A stretch of 18,535 bases of DNA from Clostridia bacterium (GTDB lineage: Bacteria > Bacillota_A > Clostridia > Oscillospirales > Butyricicoccaceae). Shown here piece after piece: positions 1-6,893 of this stretch. The position numbers and the translations under genes were made by a program. Position 1 is the stretch's first letter. Each line of letters starts with the position of its first letter. Location of the stretch: contig JAFOHJ010000115.1 in assembly GCA_017421885.1 (NCBI GenBank), positions 1 through 18,535 on the forward strand, written 5' to 3'. Below the pieces are notes generated by a model. That model saw nothing but the letters and a program-made list of their open reading frames with translations. It did no database searches and was not told the DNA's origin.

Positions 1-1
1 A

Positions 2-373
2 AGCCTCGACTATGCAGCATGGCTGGCAGATGTTATGGGCGGCAACTGTGATTCGGCCATCACAGGCTATACATCCTCCAACCTTGCCCGTTATCTCAGC
101 GGCACCTTCCATACATCGGCTATCGATGCGGCCAACCAGGCGAGGGTACGGGACAGTTATATGGATGAAAAGATAGATATGGCTCTCGGTGTCACCGATC
201 CCGACAAGGCAAACGAGGTTTACCGCGACGTGACAGCATATATAAACGAGCTTACACCATATGTGCCGCTGTATGAATCGGTGGTAACAAGGGCGTATAA
301 TTCGGCGCTCGAGGGAGTGGTCGTCGGCGCGTCGGGAACCGTTCACTTTGAAGATGTTTACTGGATAAACTGA
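2..373 (+). CDS. C-terminal part of an ABC transporter solute-binding protein, family 5 (peptide/nickel type); 5' end outside the window
   Basis: The frame is open from the window edge and ends with TGA at 371-373, giving 123 residues of the C-terminus. Segments such as a Tyr-Leu-Ser-Gly stretch, an acidic helix with a DPDKANEVYRDVTAYI pattern, and then LTPYVPLYES fit the end of family 5 (DppA/OppA-like) binding proteins. In that family a helix of about 20 residues precedes a (I/V)PLY-type strand and a final hydrophobic-aromatic segment. Such proteins are lipid-anchored or periplasmic receptors that deliver oligopeptides or similar ligands to an ABC permease. The signal peptide and most of the ligand pocket lie upstream of the window, so the substrate cannot be named. 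A hairpin terminator follows 27 bases after the stop, so this is the last gene of its unit. The family call is fairly secure; the substrate is unknown. Confidence 0.75.
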   Translation, partial: SLDYAAWLADVMGGNCDSAITGYTSSNLARYLSGTFHTSAIDAANQARVRDSYMDEKIDMALGVTDPDKANEVYRDVTAYINELTPYVPLYESVVTRAYNSALEGVVVGASGTVHFEDVYWIN

Positions 374-399
374 AAACTCTCTCTTTTTTATTATGCATG

Positions 400-424
400 G
401 GCGTCCCGTTTCGGGGCGCCTTTT
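400..424 (+). terminator. Rho-independent terminator after the solute-binding protein gene
   Basis: A 9-bp stem (400-408 with 412-420, one G-T pair, loop TTT) is followed by TTTT at 421-424. TATGCA at 392-397 and TGCATA at 424-429 extend the symmetry outward. Confidence 0.85.
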
Positions 425-468
425 GCATAGGATAAAGATTATGTAAGAACAATATACCTAAAAAGGCA

Positions 469-497
469 TTGCTAAAATGATTGAGATTTAGTATAAT
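469..497 (+). promoter_or_regulatory. Sigma-A type promoter for the CNNM/CorC pair
   Basis: The -35 box TTGCTA (469-474) and a perfect -10 box TATAAT (492-497) are separated by 17 bp. Transcription would begin near 504, leaving a leader of about 65 nt. A second TATAAT at 506-511 has only a poorly spaced -35 candidate (TTGAGA 481-486, 19 bp). Confidence 0.7.
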
Positions 498-508
498 TTA
501 GTTTGTAT

Positions 509-540
509 AATTGCAGCTACAAACAGATATGGCTGTAATT
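509..540 (+). promoter_or_regulatory. Hairpin in the 5' leader of the first CNNM gene
   Basis: AATTGCAGC (509-517) can pair with GCTGTAATT (532-540) to form a 9-bp stem with one G-T pair and a 14-nt loop. It lies between the predicted transcription start and the ribosome site at 554-558. It has no U-run, so it is not a terminator. It is too small for a known magnesium riboswitch. A role in RNA stability or regulation is only inferred. Confidence 0.35.
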
Positions 541-571
541 CATTTCACTGACAGGGAGTTGGTATTTGTCT

Positions 572-1849
572 ATGGACAGTAGCGGTAGTATTACCTACCT
601 TCTGTTGATCTTGCTTGCGGTGGCCGGCGCATACTTTGCCGCTGCCGAGACAGCCTATTCTTCGATGAATAAGATCAGGATCAAAAATTATGCCGACAAC
701 GGCGACAACCGAGCCAAGAGAGCAATGAAGATCTCGGGCGATTTCGATACAGCGCTTATCACAATGCTGATCGGCACCAATATCACCCATATCGGCTTTG
801 CTTCGCTTACCACGATGGTTGCGACCCAGCTTTGGGGCCCATCTTCTGTAACTGCGATAACTCTTGTCTCCACCGTATTTGTATTTCTCTTTGTCGAGAT
901 GCTGCCCAAGAGCTTTGCGGGCGAGCACAGCGAAAAGCTGGCGCTGAACTTTTCCGATACGATGCTCTTTCTTATGAAGGTGCTCACACCGGTGTCTTTC
1001 TTTTTCAAGTCGATAAGCAATGTTGTTTCCAGGATATTCGGGGCAGACGATATGCCTACGGTCACCGAGGAAGAACTGCATGAGATCATCGATAATATCG
1101 AAGAAGAAGCTGGATTTGAGCCTGATAAGAGCGAGCTCGTGCAGTCGGCACTTGATTTTGGAGAGACAACGGTTCAGGATGTTTTTACGCCGAGAGTCGA
1201 CATGATCGCCCTTGATATCGACAGCACACCCGATGAGATTATTGAGGTCATCAAGACCCACAAGTTCTCTAGGATCCCGGTGTATCGTGAGTCGGTCGAT
1301 AATATCATCGGCATTCTGCAAGCGAGAAAGTATCTTAAGACATACCTCACCGCGAAGGAGTTCAGCCTCGAAGAGCTGCTCACACCGGTGCATTTCATAC
1401 ATAAAAAGACCAATATCCACGAGCTCCTCGACGAGATGAGCCGCATGAAGACACATATGTGCGTCATTACCGACGACTATGGCGGAACCATGGGCATTGT
1501 CACGGTAGAGGATATCCTTGAGGAGCTGGTAGGCGAGATCTGGGACGAAGACGACGATATTGTCGAGGACATCGTAAGACTGTCGCACGACGAATATGAG
1601 ATATCGGCCGATATGCAGGCCGAGGATGCCTTTGAGTTCATGGAAGTTTCGTATGACGAAGAGGCCTTTGAACACAGGACCATGGGAGCATGGGTTGTGG
1701 AGGTGTTGGAGGTTATTCCCTCGGTGGGTGATAGCTTTGAGCGAATGGGCGTAAGGATCATCATCGCGGAGATCGAGAACAACCGTATCACCAAGCTGAA
1801 TGCCCTCGTGCTTGACCGCAGCGGCGGAGTTCCGGAAAATATTAATTAA
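572..1849 (+). CDS. CNNM/CorC-family (DUF21-CBS-CorC_HlyC) membrane protein, first of a tandem pair
   Basis: The 425-residue protein has three parts. An N-terminal DUF21/CNNM membrane domain (about 1-165) carries hydrophobic segments near 8-26, 62-85, 92-112 and 131-150. A CBS pair (about 205-325) contains FTPRVDM and the signature GGTMGIVTVEDILEELVGEI. A CorC_HlyC domain follows (about 340-415). Family members are ion transporters or regulators, linked to Mg2+ or Co2+ efflux, whose CBS pair binds nucleotides. ATG 572 is preferred to TTG 566. The context GGAGTTGGT-n8-ATGGACAGTAG matches that of the next gene, where the equivalent TTG would overlap the ribosome site. The membrane signature reads VEMLPK (108-113) instead of the usual GExxPK, while the Glu, Pro and Lys remain. 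The transported ion is not shown by the sequence. The gene shares a promoter with its downstream paralogue. Confidence 0.9.
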   Translation: MDSSGSITYLLLILLAVAGAYFAAAETAYSSMNKIRIKNYADNGDNRAKRAMKISGDFDTALITMLIGTNITHIGFASLTTMVATQLWGPSSVTAITLVSTVFVFLFVEMLPKSFAGEHSEKLALNFSDTMLFLMKVLTPVSFFFKSISNVVSRIFGADDMPTVTEEELHEIIDNIEEEAGFEPDKSELVQSALDFGETTVQDVFTPRVDMIALDIDSTPDEIIEVIKTHKFSRIPVYRESVDNIIGILQARKYLKTYLTAKEFSLEELLTPVHFIHKKTNIHELLDEMSRMKTHMCVITDDYGGTMGIVTVEDILEELVGEIWDEDDDIVEDIVRLSHDEYEISADMQAEDAFEFMEVSYDEEAFEHRTMGAWVVEVLEVIPSVGDSFERMGVRIIIAEIENNRITKLNALVLDRSGGVPENIN

Positions 1850-1873
1850 TTTGAACAGGAGTTGGTTCTTACA

Positions 1874-3154
1874 ATGGACAGTAGTTACTGGCCATATATT
1901 GCGATCGTTCTGCTGATCGCCATGTCGGCCTTTTTCTCTGGTTCGGAGATAGCCTATGCTTCGGCCAATAAGATGCGTCTTAAGAAGAACGCACAGGAAA
2001 AGGGCGGACGAGATAAAATAGCCTATGAAATATCCGAGAATTATGAAACGGCCCTTTCGTCTATTCTCATCGGCAACAATCTGGTAAATATCGCGGCATC
2101 TTCGGTGGCTACCGTTATCGCCATGTCGATATTTGGCCAGAACAGCACAAAGGGCCCGGCCATTGCCACAACGGTCATGACTGTGCTTATCCTGATTTTT
2201 GGCGAGATCGCGCCCAAAATCGTGGCAAAGAAGAACTGCGATGCCTTTTCGCTGGCGGTCGCTCTTCCGCTCAAGCTTATCATGACCATTATCGGTCCGG
2301 TAAACAAGGTGGTCGTATGGATAGTCCACAGCTTCGATAAGATTTGGGGCACCGAAGAGGCCAAGGGTATGACCGAAGAAGAACTGGTGTCTATCATCGA
2401 GTTGGTCGAGGACGAGGGCGTTATAGACGAGGAACAGAGCGAACTGCTTCAGTCGGCTCTTGAGTTTTCTGACATCACGGCTCAGGAGGTCATTACTCCC
2501 CGAGTCGATATGCTGTCCATAGACATTGATGACGACTGGGATGAGATCCGCGAAAAGATCTTTGAATCGCCCTATTCCAGAATCCCGGTTTACAGAGATA
2601 CCATCGATAATATCGTAGGTATTCTGTATATCGACCATTTCTTCAAGCAGCTTGTCGACGAACCTGAACTCAACAGCCTTGAAGGCCTGCTGATGCCCCC
2701 CTGCTATATCCATAAGACGATGAAGCTGCCTGCAATTGTCTCGCAGCTCAGGCAGCAGCAGATGCATCTTGCCATCGTGCTTGACGAGTACGGCGGCACA
2801 ATGGGCATGGTCACACTTGAGGATGCCATCGAGCAGTTGGTAGGTGATATCTGGGACGAGACCGACGAGATCATCAGTGATATCACCCAGACCGGCACCG
2901 ATACATTTATTGTAAGCGGCGACCTTTCAATCTATGACTTCCTCGAGCAGTTCGAGCTGGAGGATGACAGATTCGATACCGAATATGTCACCGTCGGCGG
3001 ATGGGCCATCGAGATGTTCGACGGTTATCCCGAGAAGAATGACAGCTTTGAATATCAGAATCTTAAGATCATCATTGACGAGGTCGATGACCTGCGTATT
3101 ACCGGCCTTAAGGTCGTTGTAGGTCCCAAGCCTGAACCCGAGGATGAAGACTGA
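1874..3154 (+). CDS. CNNM/CorC-family (DUF21-CBS-CorC_HlyC) membrane protein, second of a tandem pair
   Basis: This 426-residue paralogue of the gene just upstream starts 24 bp after its stop codon. It has the same layout: a DUF21 membrane domain (about 1-165) with the SGSEIAYAS start and an intact GEIAPK motif (110-115), then a CBS pair with ITPRVDM and GGTMGMVTLEDAIEQLVGDI, then a C-terminal CorC_HlyC domain ending in an acidic tail. Family knowledge suggests a Mg2+/divalent-cation transporter with nucleotide-gated CBS domains in the cytoplasm. The older name 'hemolysin C' is not supported as a function. ATG 1874 is chosen because AGGAG (1857-1861) lies 12 nt upstream and directly abuts an upstream TTG at 1862, which therefore cannot be used. 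The two genes form a bicistronic unit closed by a strong terminator. Paralogues retained side by side may differ in ion or regulation. Confidence 0.92.
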   Translation: MDSSYWPYIAIVLLIAMSAFFSGSEIAYASANKMRLKKNAQEKGGRDKIAYEISENYETALSSILIGNNLVNIAASSVATVIAMSIFGQNSTKGPAIATTVMTVLILIFGEIAPKIVAKKNCDAFSLAVALPLKLIMTIIGPVNKVVVWIVHSFDKIWGTEEAKGMTEEELVSIIELVEDEGVIDEEQSELLQSALEFSDITAQEVITPRVDMLSIDIDDDWDEIREKIFESPYSRIPVYRDTIDNIVGILYIDHFFKQLVDEPELNSLEGLLMPPCYIHKTMKLPAIVSQLRQQQMHLAIVLDEYGGTMGMVTLEDAIEQLVGDIWDETDEIISDITQTGTDTFIVSGDLSIYDFLEQFELEDDRFDTEYVTVGGWAIEMFDGYPEKNDSFEYQNLKIIIDEVDDLRITGLKVVVGPKPEPEDED

Positions 3155-3159
3155 TAATT

Positions 3160-3188
3160 ATCCGCCCCTTTTTAGGGGCGGATTTTTT
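3160..3188 (+). terminator. Rho-independent terminator of the CNNM pair
   Basis: A perfect 10-bp GC-rich stem (3160-3169 with 3174-3183, loop TTTT) is followed by a run of T to 3188. It starts 6 bases after the stop codon. Confidence 0.92.
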
Positions 3189-3240
3189 GTGTAAAAAGAT
3201 AAAAATTAACAAAGAAAGAGAAGCTTTGGGGCCGTCGGTG

Positions 3241-3269
3241 TTGAAAAATACACATATTTCTGCTATCAT
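3241..3269 (+). promoter_or_regulatory. Sigma-A promoter with extended -10 for the C26 peptidase-lipoprotein-pepT unit
   Basis: TTGAAA (3241-3246), a 17-bp spacer and TATCAT (3264-3269) preceded by TGC (3261-3263, TGn extension) form a good promoter. It lies 63 bp before the start codon at 3332. Confidence 0.75.
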
Positions 3270-3331
3270 GTAATAGGGTAAGGGGTGTAATGCGCCCTGA
3301 AACCGATTACAGTACAAAGGAGAGATCACTT

Positions 3332-4072
3332 ATGATCTGTGGAAAGCCTATTATCTGCATCAGCAATACTTCTGACAATACAGTTGCCTATAACGACGGT
3401 GTTGGCGTGGCCGACAATGTAAAGCTGGGCCTTCGCCGCATCGTATCGCCCTCGGCATATATCCGTGCCATCGACCTTGCCGGCGGTATTCCTCTGCTGA
3501 CAGGCGAGACAAGCGCCGAAGAATATGCTGAGCTGTGCGACGGCCTGCTGCTTTCGGGCGGCGAGGATCTCAACCCCGCAATGCTGGGTGAGGAAAAGCT
3601 CAACAACACAGTTAAGTGGGACGATATCCGTGATGAATACGAGATGAAGCTCTTCAAGGCATTTATGGCCAAGGGTAAGCCTATCTTCGGCATCTGTCGC
3701 GGTTTCCAGTTCATCAACGTAGCTCTGGGCGGCGGACTCTATCAGGATCTTGTCGAGCAGATGGGCGTTGTTCATATGAACGTTGACATCCGTCATCCCA
3801 TCACAACAAAGGAAGGCAGCCTGCTGCACAATATGTTCGGCGAAAAGTTCCGTGTCAACAGCACACACCATCAGGCAGTTCGCGAGCTGGGCGAGGGTCT
3901 TGTCGGCACAGCCTATTCGGTAGAGGGCATCTGCGAGGCATTTGAGCATGAGAGCAAGCCCATCTTTGGCACACAGTTCCATCCCGAGCGTCTTACCAAC
4001 CTGTTGTGGGATGAGCGTACCCCCAACTTTGCACCCATCTTTGATCATTTCATCAAGCTCTGCTCCAAATAA
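3332..4072 (+). CDS. Peptidase C26 family (gamma-glutamyl-gamma-aminobutyrate hydrolase-like) protein
   Basis: The 246-residue cytosolic protein has the class I glutamine amidotransferase fold. LLLSGGEDLNP (72-82) is typical of the PuuD-like branch. The nucleophile Cys122 sits in FGICRGFQ. The remaining catalytic pair is His217 and Glu219 in GTQFHPER. Family members hydrolyse gamma-glutamyl amide bonds, such as gamma-glutamyl-GABA in putrescine breakdown or folate/peptide gamma-glutamyl conjugates. The neighbouring pepT suggests peptide or amino-acid salvage, but no other putrescine genes are visible, so the substrate is left open. The ATG at 3332 has AAAGGAGAG just upstream with a spacing of 9. 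An in-frame ATG at 3290 lacks a ribosome site. Thr is mostly encoded by ACA, as in pepT and rpiB, which suggests high expression. A short 44-bp gap leads into the lipoprotein gene. Confidence 0.88.
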   Translation: MICGKPIICISNTSDNTVAYNDGVGVADNVKLGLRRIVSPSAYIRAIDLAGGIPLLTGETSAEEYAELCDGLLLSGGEDLNPAMLGEEKLNNTVKWDDIRDEYEMKLFKAFMAKGKPIFGICRGFQFINVALGGGLYQDLVEQMGVVHMNVDIRHPITTKEGSLLHNMFGEKFRVNSTHHQAVRELGEGLVGTAYSVEGICEAFEHESKPIFGTQFHPERLTNLLWDERTPNFAPIFDHFIKLCSK

Positions 4073-4116
4073 GGATATATTCCCTCGCACACCCCCCTTT
4101 TAAGGAGAAAACCCCA

Positions 4117-4896
4117 ATGAACAACAAAAAAGCTTTGGCCATTCTTCTGAGCCTTTCGCTGTCGTTTTCGGCCTTTTCCGGATGCGCTCTTCTGCAGTTC
4201 GAAGATCCCGAAGAACTCAAGCAGCAGGAGCAGGAGATGCAGGAGCGCGAGACAGTCGAGGTCATCGAGCCTGATAAGGTGCTGATCGATGACAGGCTGG
4301 TGATGGATGAGAGCCTGACCGATGATGCCGGAAAGGAATTGGCATGGTACAGGGCATCCTTCCCTTATTTTGACGAGGGCGACAACCAGGCACTGGCCAA
4401 TATAAACGAATATTATGAGTCGGAGTTTTCGCATCTGGCCGACGACAAGGATCGTTTCTTCAAGCTTGTGCAGGAGCAGCCTTCCGATAAGGTCAGGGCA
4501 AGCCTCTTTACCTATAAGATCCTTGCCAGCGATGAGACATATTTCACCGTTTTGCGATGCTTCGAGAGCAGCAACACACTTGGCAAGACCTCGATGACCT
4601 ATTACTGCGAGGTCTTCAGCGCAGCCACCGGCTGGAAGCTCAAGTTCAGCGATGTTTTCGGCAATCAGTCGGAAAAGGCGCTTGAGCTCATCAGAGGCGG
4701 TATTGAGCAGTGGTGCAAGGACAAGGGATACGAGACCAACTGGGTCTTCAATTCTGAGGATGAGGTCTTCACCGATAACTTTACTTTCAGCACCGATACC
4801 CTTTATATCGGCCTTCCTTCCCATACATCCCCAGGCGGAGAGACTCTTATCGAGCTTGAGCTCGATGAAATAAATGAGCTTATCATGAGAAAATGA
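4117..4896 (+). CDS. Putative lipoprotein with DUF3298 (RsiV/PdaC-like) domain
   Basis: The 259-residue protein begins with a Lys-containing signal peptide and a Cys at residue 23 (FSGC), a lipobox with an atypical Phe at -3. A Gln/Glu-rich linker follows (about 29-50). The rest (about 65-255) resembles the DUF4163/DUF3298 region of RsiV and PdaC. It has a paired-helix start with 'ANINEYYES', a central strand reading YYCEVFSAATGWKLKFSDVF (tG..l...d.F pattern), and a C-terminal YIGLPSHTSPGG segment. In the family this extracellular domain is a binding module, for instance the lysozyme sensor of RsiV. No sigma factor or deacetylase domain is present here, so the role is unknown. AAGGAG lies 9 nt before ATG 4117. 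It sits between the C26 peptidase and pepT genes and is probably co-transcribed with them. Domain assignment is by eye. Confidence 0.7.
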   Translation: MNNKKALAILLSLSLSFSAFSGCALLQFEDPEELKQQEQEMQERETVEVIEPDKVLIDDRLVMDESLTDDAGKELAWYRASFPYFDEGDNQALANINEYYESEFSHLADDKDRFFKLVQEQPSDKVRASLFTYKILASDETYFTVLRCFESSNTLGKTSMTYYCEVFSAATGWKLKFSDVFGNQSEKALELIRGGIEQWCKDKGYETNWVFNSEDEVFTDNFTFSTDTLYIGLPSHTSPGGETLIELELDEINELIMRK

Positions 4897-4918
4897 TAAA
4901 TAAAGGAGAGTAATACCA

Positions 4919-6127
4919 ATGAACATGACTGAGAGATTCCTGAAGTATGTTGCCGTAGGCACAAACTCTGATCCCAAGTCCCCCACATGCCCCAGCACAC
5001 CCGAGCAGAAGGTTCTCGGCGCTATCCTCGTAGAAGATATGAAGGAGCTCGGCATCAAGGATGCATTCATGGATGAGCACGGCTATGTATACGGCACAGT
5101 AGAGGGCAACTGCCCCGAAGCTCCCGTTGTCGGCTTTGTCGCACACATGGACACCGTTATCGATATGCCCTGCGAGAACATCAAGCCCCGCTTTGTTGAA
5201 TATCAGGGCGGCGAGATCGTTGTCAACGAGGAGAAGGGCTATGCCTTCACACCCGATCCCGCACACATCGGCCACACACTGATCGTCACAGACGGCACAA
5301 CACTGCTGGGCGGCGACGACAAGGCAGGCATCGTCGAGATCCTCGAGATGGCTAAGTATTACATCGACAACCCCGAAGTCAAGCACGGCACAATCAAGAT
5401 CGGCTTCACACCCGACGAAGAGATCGGCCGCGGCGCTGATAAGTTCGATGTTCCCGGCTTTGGCGCAGATGTCGGTTACACAGTAGACGGCGGCAGCCCC
5501 GCAGCAGTTTCCTACGAGAACTTCAACGCAGCATCGGCTAAGGTCGAGCTGTTCGGCACAAACACACATCCCGGCGGAGCAAAGAACGCTATGGTCAACT
5601 CCATGTGGATGGCTATGGAGTTCCACAACATGCTTCCTGTAAACGAAGCTCCCCAGTTCACCGAAGGCTTTGAGGGCTTCTCGCACCTCAACGGCATGTC
5701 GGGCAACGTCGAGCACACAGTTATGGAGTACATCATCCGAGACCATGACAAGGCTCTCTTCGAGGCAAAGAAGGTTCGCTTCGAGAAGATCGCCGAGTAC
5801 ATGAACGCCAAGTATGGCAACGGTGCTGTCAAGCTGACCCTTAAGGACTCCTACTATAACATGAGAGAGCCCGTTATGGAGCATCCCGAGCTGGTCGATA
5901 TCGCATTCGCAGCAATCGAAGAAGCCGGCTATAAGCCCTTCTCGGCTGCAGCACGCGGCGGCACAGACGGCGCACGTCTCTCCTACATGGGCCTGCCCTG
6001 CCCCAATCTGGGTACAGGCGGCGGCAACGCACACAGCCGTTACGAGTATGTCTCCCTCAAGGAGATGGAGGATGTCTGCCAGATCCTCAAGAACATCGTA
6101 GCAAAGTATGCAGAGATCAAGAAGTAA
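4919..6127 (+). CDS. pepT: Peptidase T (tripeptide aminopeptidase, M20B family)
   Basis: The 402-residue product matches the usual length of PepT, a cytosolic dizinc enzyme that removes N-terminal residues from tripeptides. The M20 metal ligands are visible: His76 in AHMDT with Asp78, Asp133 in LLGGDDKAG, the Glu167-Glu168 pair in TPDEEIGRGAD, Asp190 in TVDGG, and His372 in NAHSRYEY. The dimerisation-domain motif NTHPGGAKNAMVNS (about 215-228) and RGGTDGARLSYMGLP are typical of PepT rather than of other M20 enzymes. ATG 4919 is preceded by AAAGGAGAG. The gene lies 22 bp after the lipoprotein stop and ends the operon at a strong terminator. Codon choice is markedly biased (roughly 18 of 21 Thr codons are ACA), consistent with high expression. 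Confidence 0.96.
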   Translation: MNMTERFLKYVAVGTNSDPKSPTCPSTPEQKVLGAILVEDMKELGIKDAFMDEHGYVYGTVEGNCPEAPVVGFVAHMDTVIDMPCENIKPRFVEYQGGEIVVNEEKGYAFTPDPAHIGHTLIVTDGTTLLGGDDKAGIVEILEMAKYYIDNPEVKHGTIKIGFTPDEEIGRGADKFDVPGFGADVGYTVDGGSPAAVSYENFNAASAKVELFGTNTHPGGAKNAMVNSMWMAMEFHNMLPVNEAPQFTEGFEGFSHLNGMSGNVEHTVMEYIIRDHDKALFEAKKVRFEKIAEYMNAKYGNGAVKLTLKDSYYNMREPVMEHPELVDIAFAAIEEAGYKPFSAAARGGTDGARLSYMGLPCPNLGTGGGNAHSRYEYVSLKEMEDVCQILKNIVAKYAEIKK

Positions 6128-6142
6128 GATCTGATAAACAGG

Positions 6143-6172
6143 AAAGAACCACCCGATCGGGTGGTTCTTTTT
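6143..6172. terminator. Bidirectional rho-independent terminator between pepT and the pentapeptide-repeat gene
   Basis: A perfect 12-bp stem (6143-6154 with 6159-6170, loop GATC) ends in TTTTT. It follows the pepT stop by 15 bp. The minus-strand gene ends at 6215, and A-rich sequence before the stem would give U residues on the other strand, so it may serve both. Confidence 0.88.
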
Positions 6173-6214
6173 CTGTATCTATTGACATGAAATTGTGTTT
6201 GAGTAATAATTATA

Positions 6215-6859
6215 TCATTCTTTTATGATAACACCTATGGTTTTTATCAGCATCACAGCCTGCTCGGGGGTAAAGGTGACGCCCTTAAGGTCGCTGAGGC
6301 TGAAATAAGCTCCGCTTATCATGGCTTTTGTAAAATCCATGCCTTTCAGCTTCGCGTGCATGAAGTCGGCTCCGGGAAGGCTGCAGTCTTCGAGAGATGT
6401 CTTGCTCAGTGAGGCATGGGGGAAGGCAGCCTGCTCCATGCGGCAGCCGCGGAAGATGACGCGCTCCAGCTTGCTGCCCGAAAAGCGGGCATAATCCATG
6501 ATGCAGTCTTCAAACATGACCTCTTTGAAGCCGCAGTCCTGAAAAACGGCTCCGGTCAGTCGACAGTTTTTGAAAACAGCCTTGCCAAAAAATCCGCCGT
6601 CGAAGCGGCAGGCGGTCAGGTCGCAGCCTTTGAAGACGATATTGTCGGCGGCAATGCTTCTCAGCTCGCTGCCTGCAAGCTCGCAGCCATCGAGCCTGCA
6701 GTCGGACAGGTCGAGCCTCGGAAGGTCGGCATCGCGGAGAATGCCTCGGGAGAACAGACATCTTCTTACGGCCTCTTCCTCAATATAGGCATGATTAAGC
6801 TTATGTTCAAGGTCGCTCTCTATGAGGTCCTGTGAGAGCCTGGGCATGAATATTTCCAT
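6215..6859 (-). CDS. Pentapeptide-repeat protein
   Basis: The 214-residue protein has a helical N-terminus (1-46), then about 30 uninterrupted pentapeptides in register (residues 47-196, for example SDCRL DGCEL, KNCRL TGAVF, EDCSL PGADF), then an 18-residue tail beginning TPEQAVML. Such repeats form a right-handed quadrilateral beta-helix. Relatives include Qnr and MfpA, which mimic DNA and protect gyrase, and many proteins of unknown role. No signal peptide or membrane segment is seen, so it is likely cytosolic. Eight repeats carry Cys at the inward-facing third position. ATG 6859 is chosen over ATG 6922 because AAAGGTGG lies 7 nt upstream and the longer form would run deep into the divergent gene. 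Another in-frame ATG at 6847 is possible. The family is certain; the function is unknown. Confidence 0.88.
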   Translation of the reverse strand: MEIFMPRLSQDLIESDLEHKLNHAYIEEEAVRRCLFSRGILRDADLPRLDLSDCRLDGCELAGSELRSIAADNIVFKGCDLTACRFDGGFFGKAVFKNCRLTGAVFQDCGFKEVMFEDCIMDYARFSGSKLERVIFRGCRMEQAAFPHASLSKTSLEDCSLPGADFMHAKLKGMDFTKAMISGAYFSLSDLKGVTFTPEQAVMLIKTIGVIIKE

Positions 6860-6893
6860 AGGATACCACCTTTGAAAGATCGGTTTGGAAAGG

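Noticed and set aside
566..571. TTG as start of the first CNNM gene (and TTG 1862 for the second)
   Set aside because: The second TTG directly abuts AGGAG, leaving no spacing. The shared context of the two genes points to the ATG of MDSS in both.
498..571. A magnesium riboswitch ahead of the CNNM genes
   Set aside because: The leader is only about 65 nt with a single hairpin, too short for the M-box fold, and no terminator or anti-terminator is present.
545..2767. A 740-codon open frame on the minus strand across both CNNM genes
   Set aside because: It is antisense to two clear genes, has no ribosome site or family resemblance, and its His/Asp/Arg-rich composition is what reading these genes backwards gives. 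Skewed codon choice in the real genes removes reverse stops.
4117..4896. Calling the DUF3298 lipoprotein an RsiV anti-sigma factor
   Set aside because: It has no cytoplasmic anti-sigma region or adjacent sigma factor gene, and it carries a lipobox rather than a central membrane helix.
4883..6034. A 383-codon minus-strand open frame opposite pepT
   Set aside because: It is rich in Cys, Val and Asp in a way that mirrors the biased codons of pepT (GCA and ACA read backwards), and has no family resemblance.
6215..6859. Calling the pentapeptide-repeat protein a Qnr quinolone resistance protein
   Set aside because: The repeat fold is shared by many unrelated proteins. The loops and break typical of Qnr are missing, so resistance is not supported.
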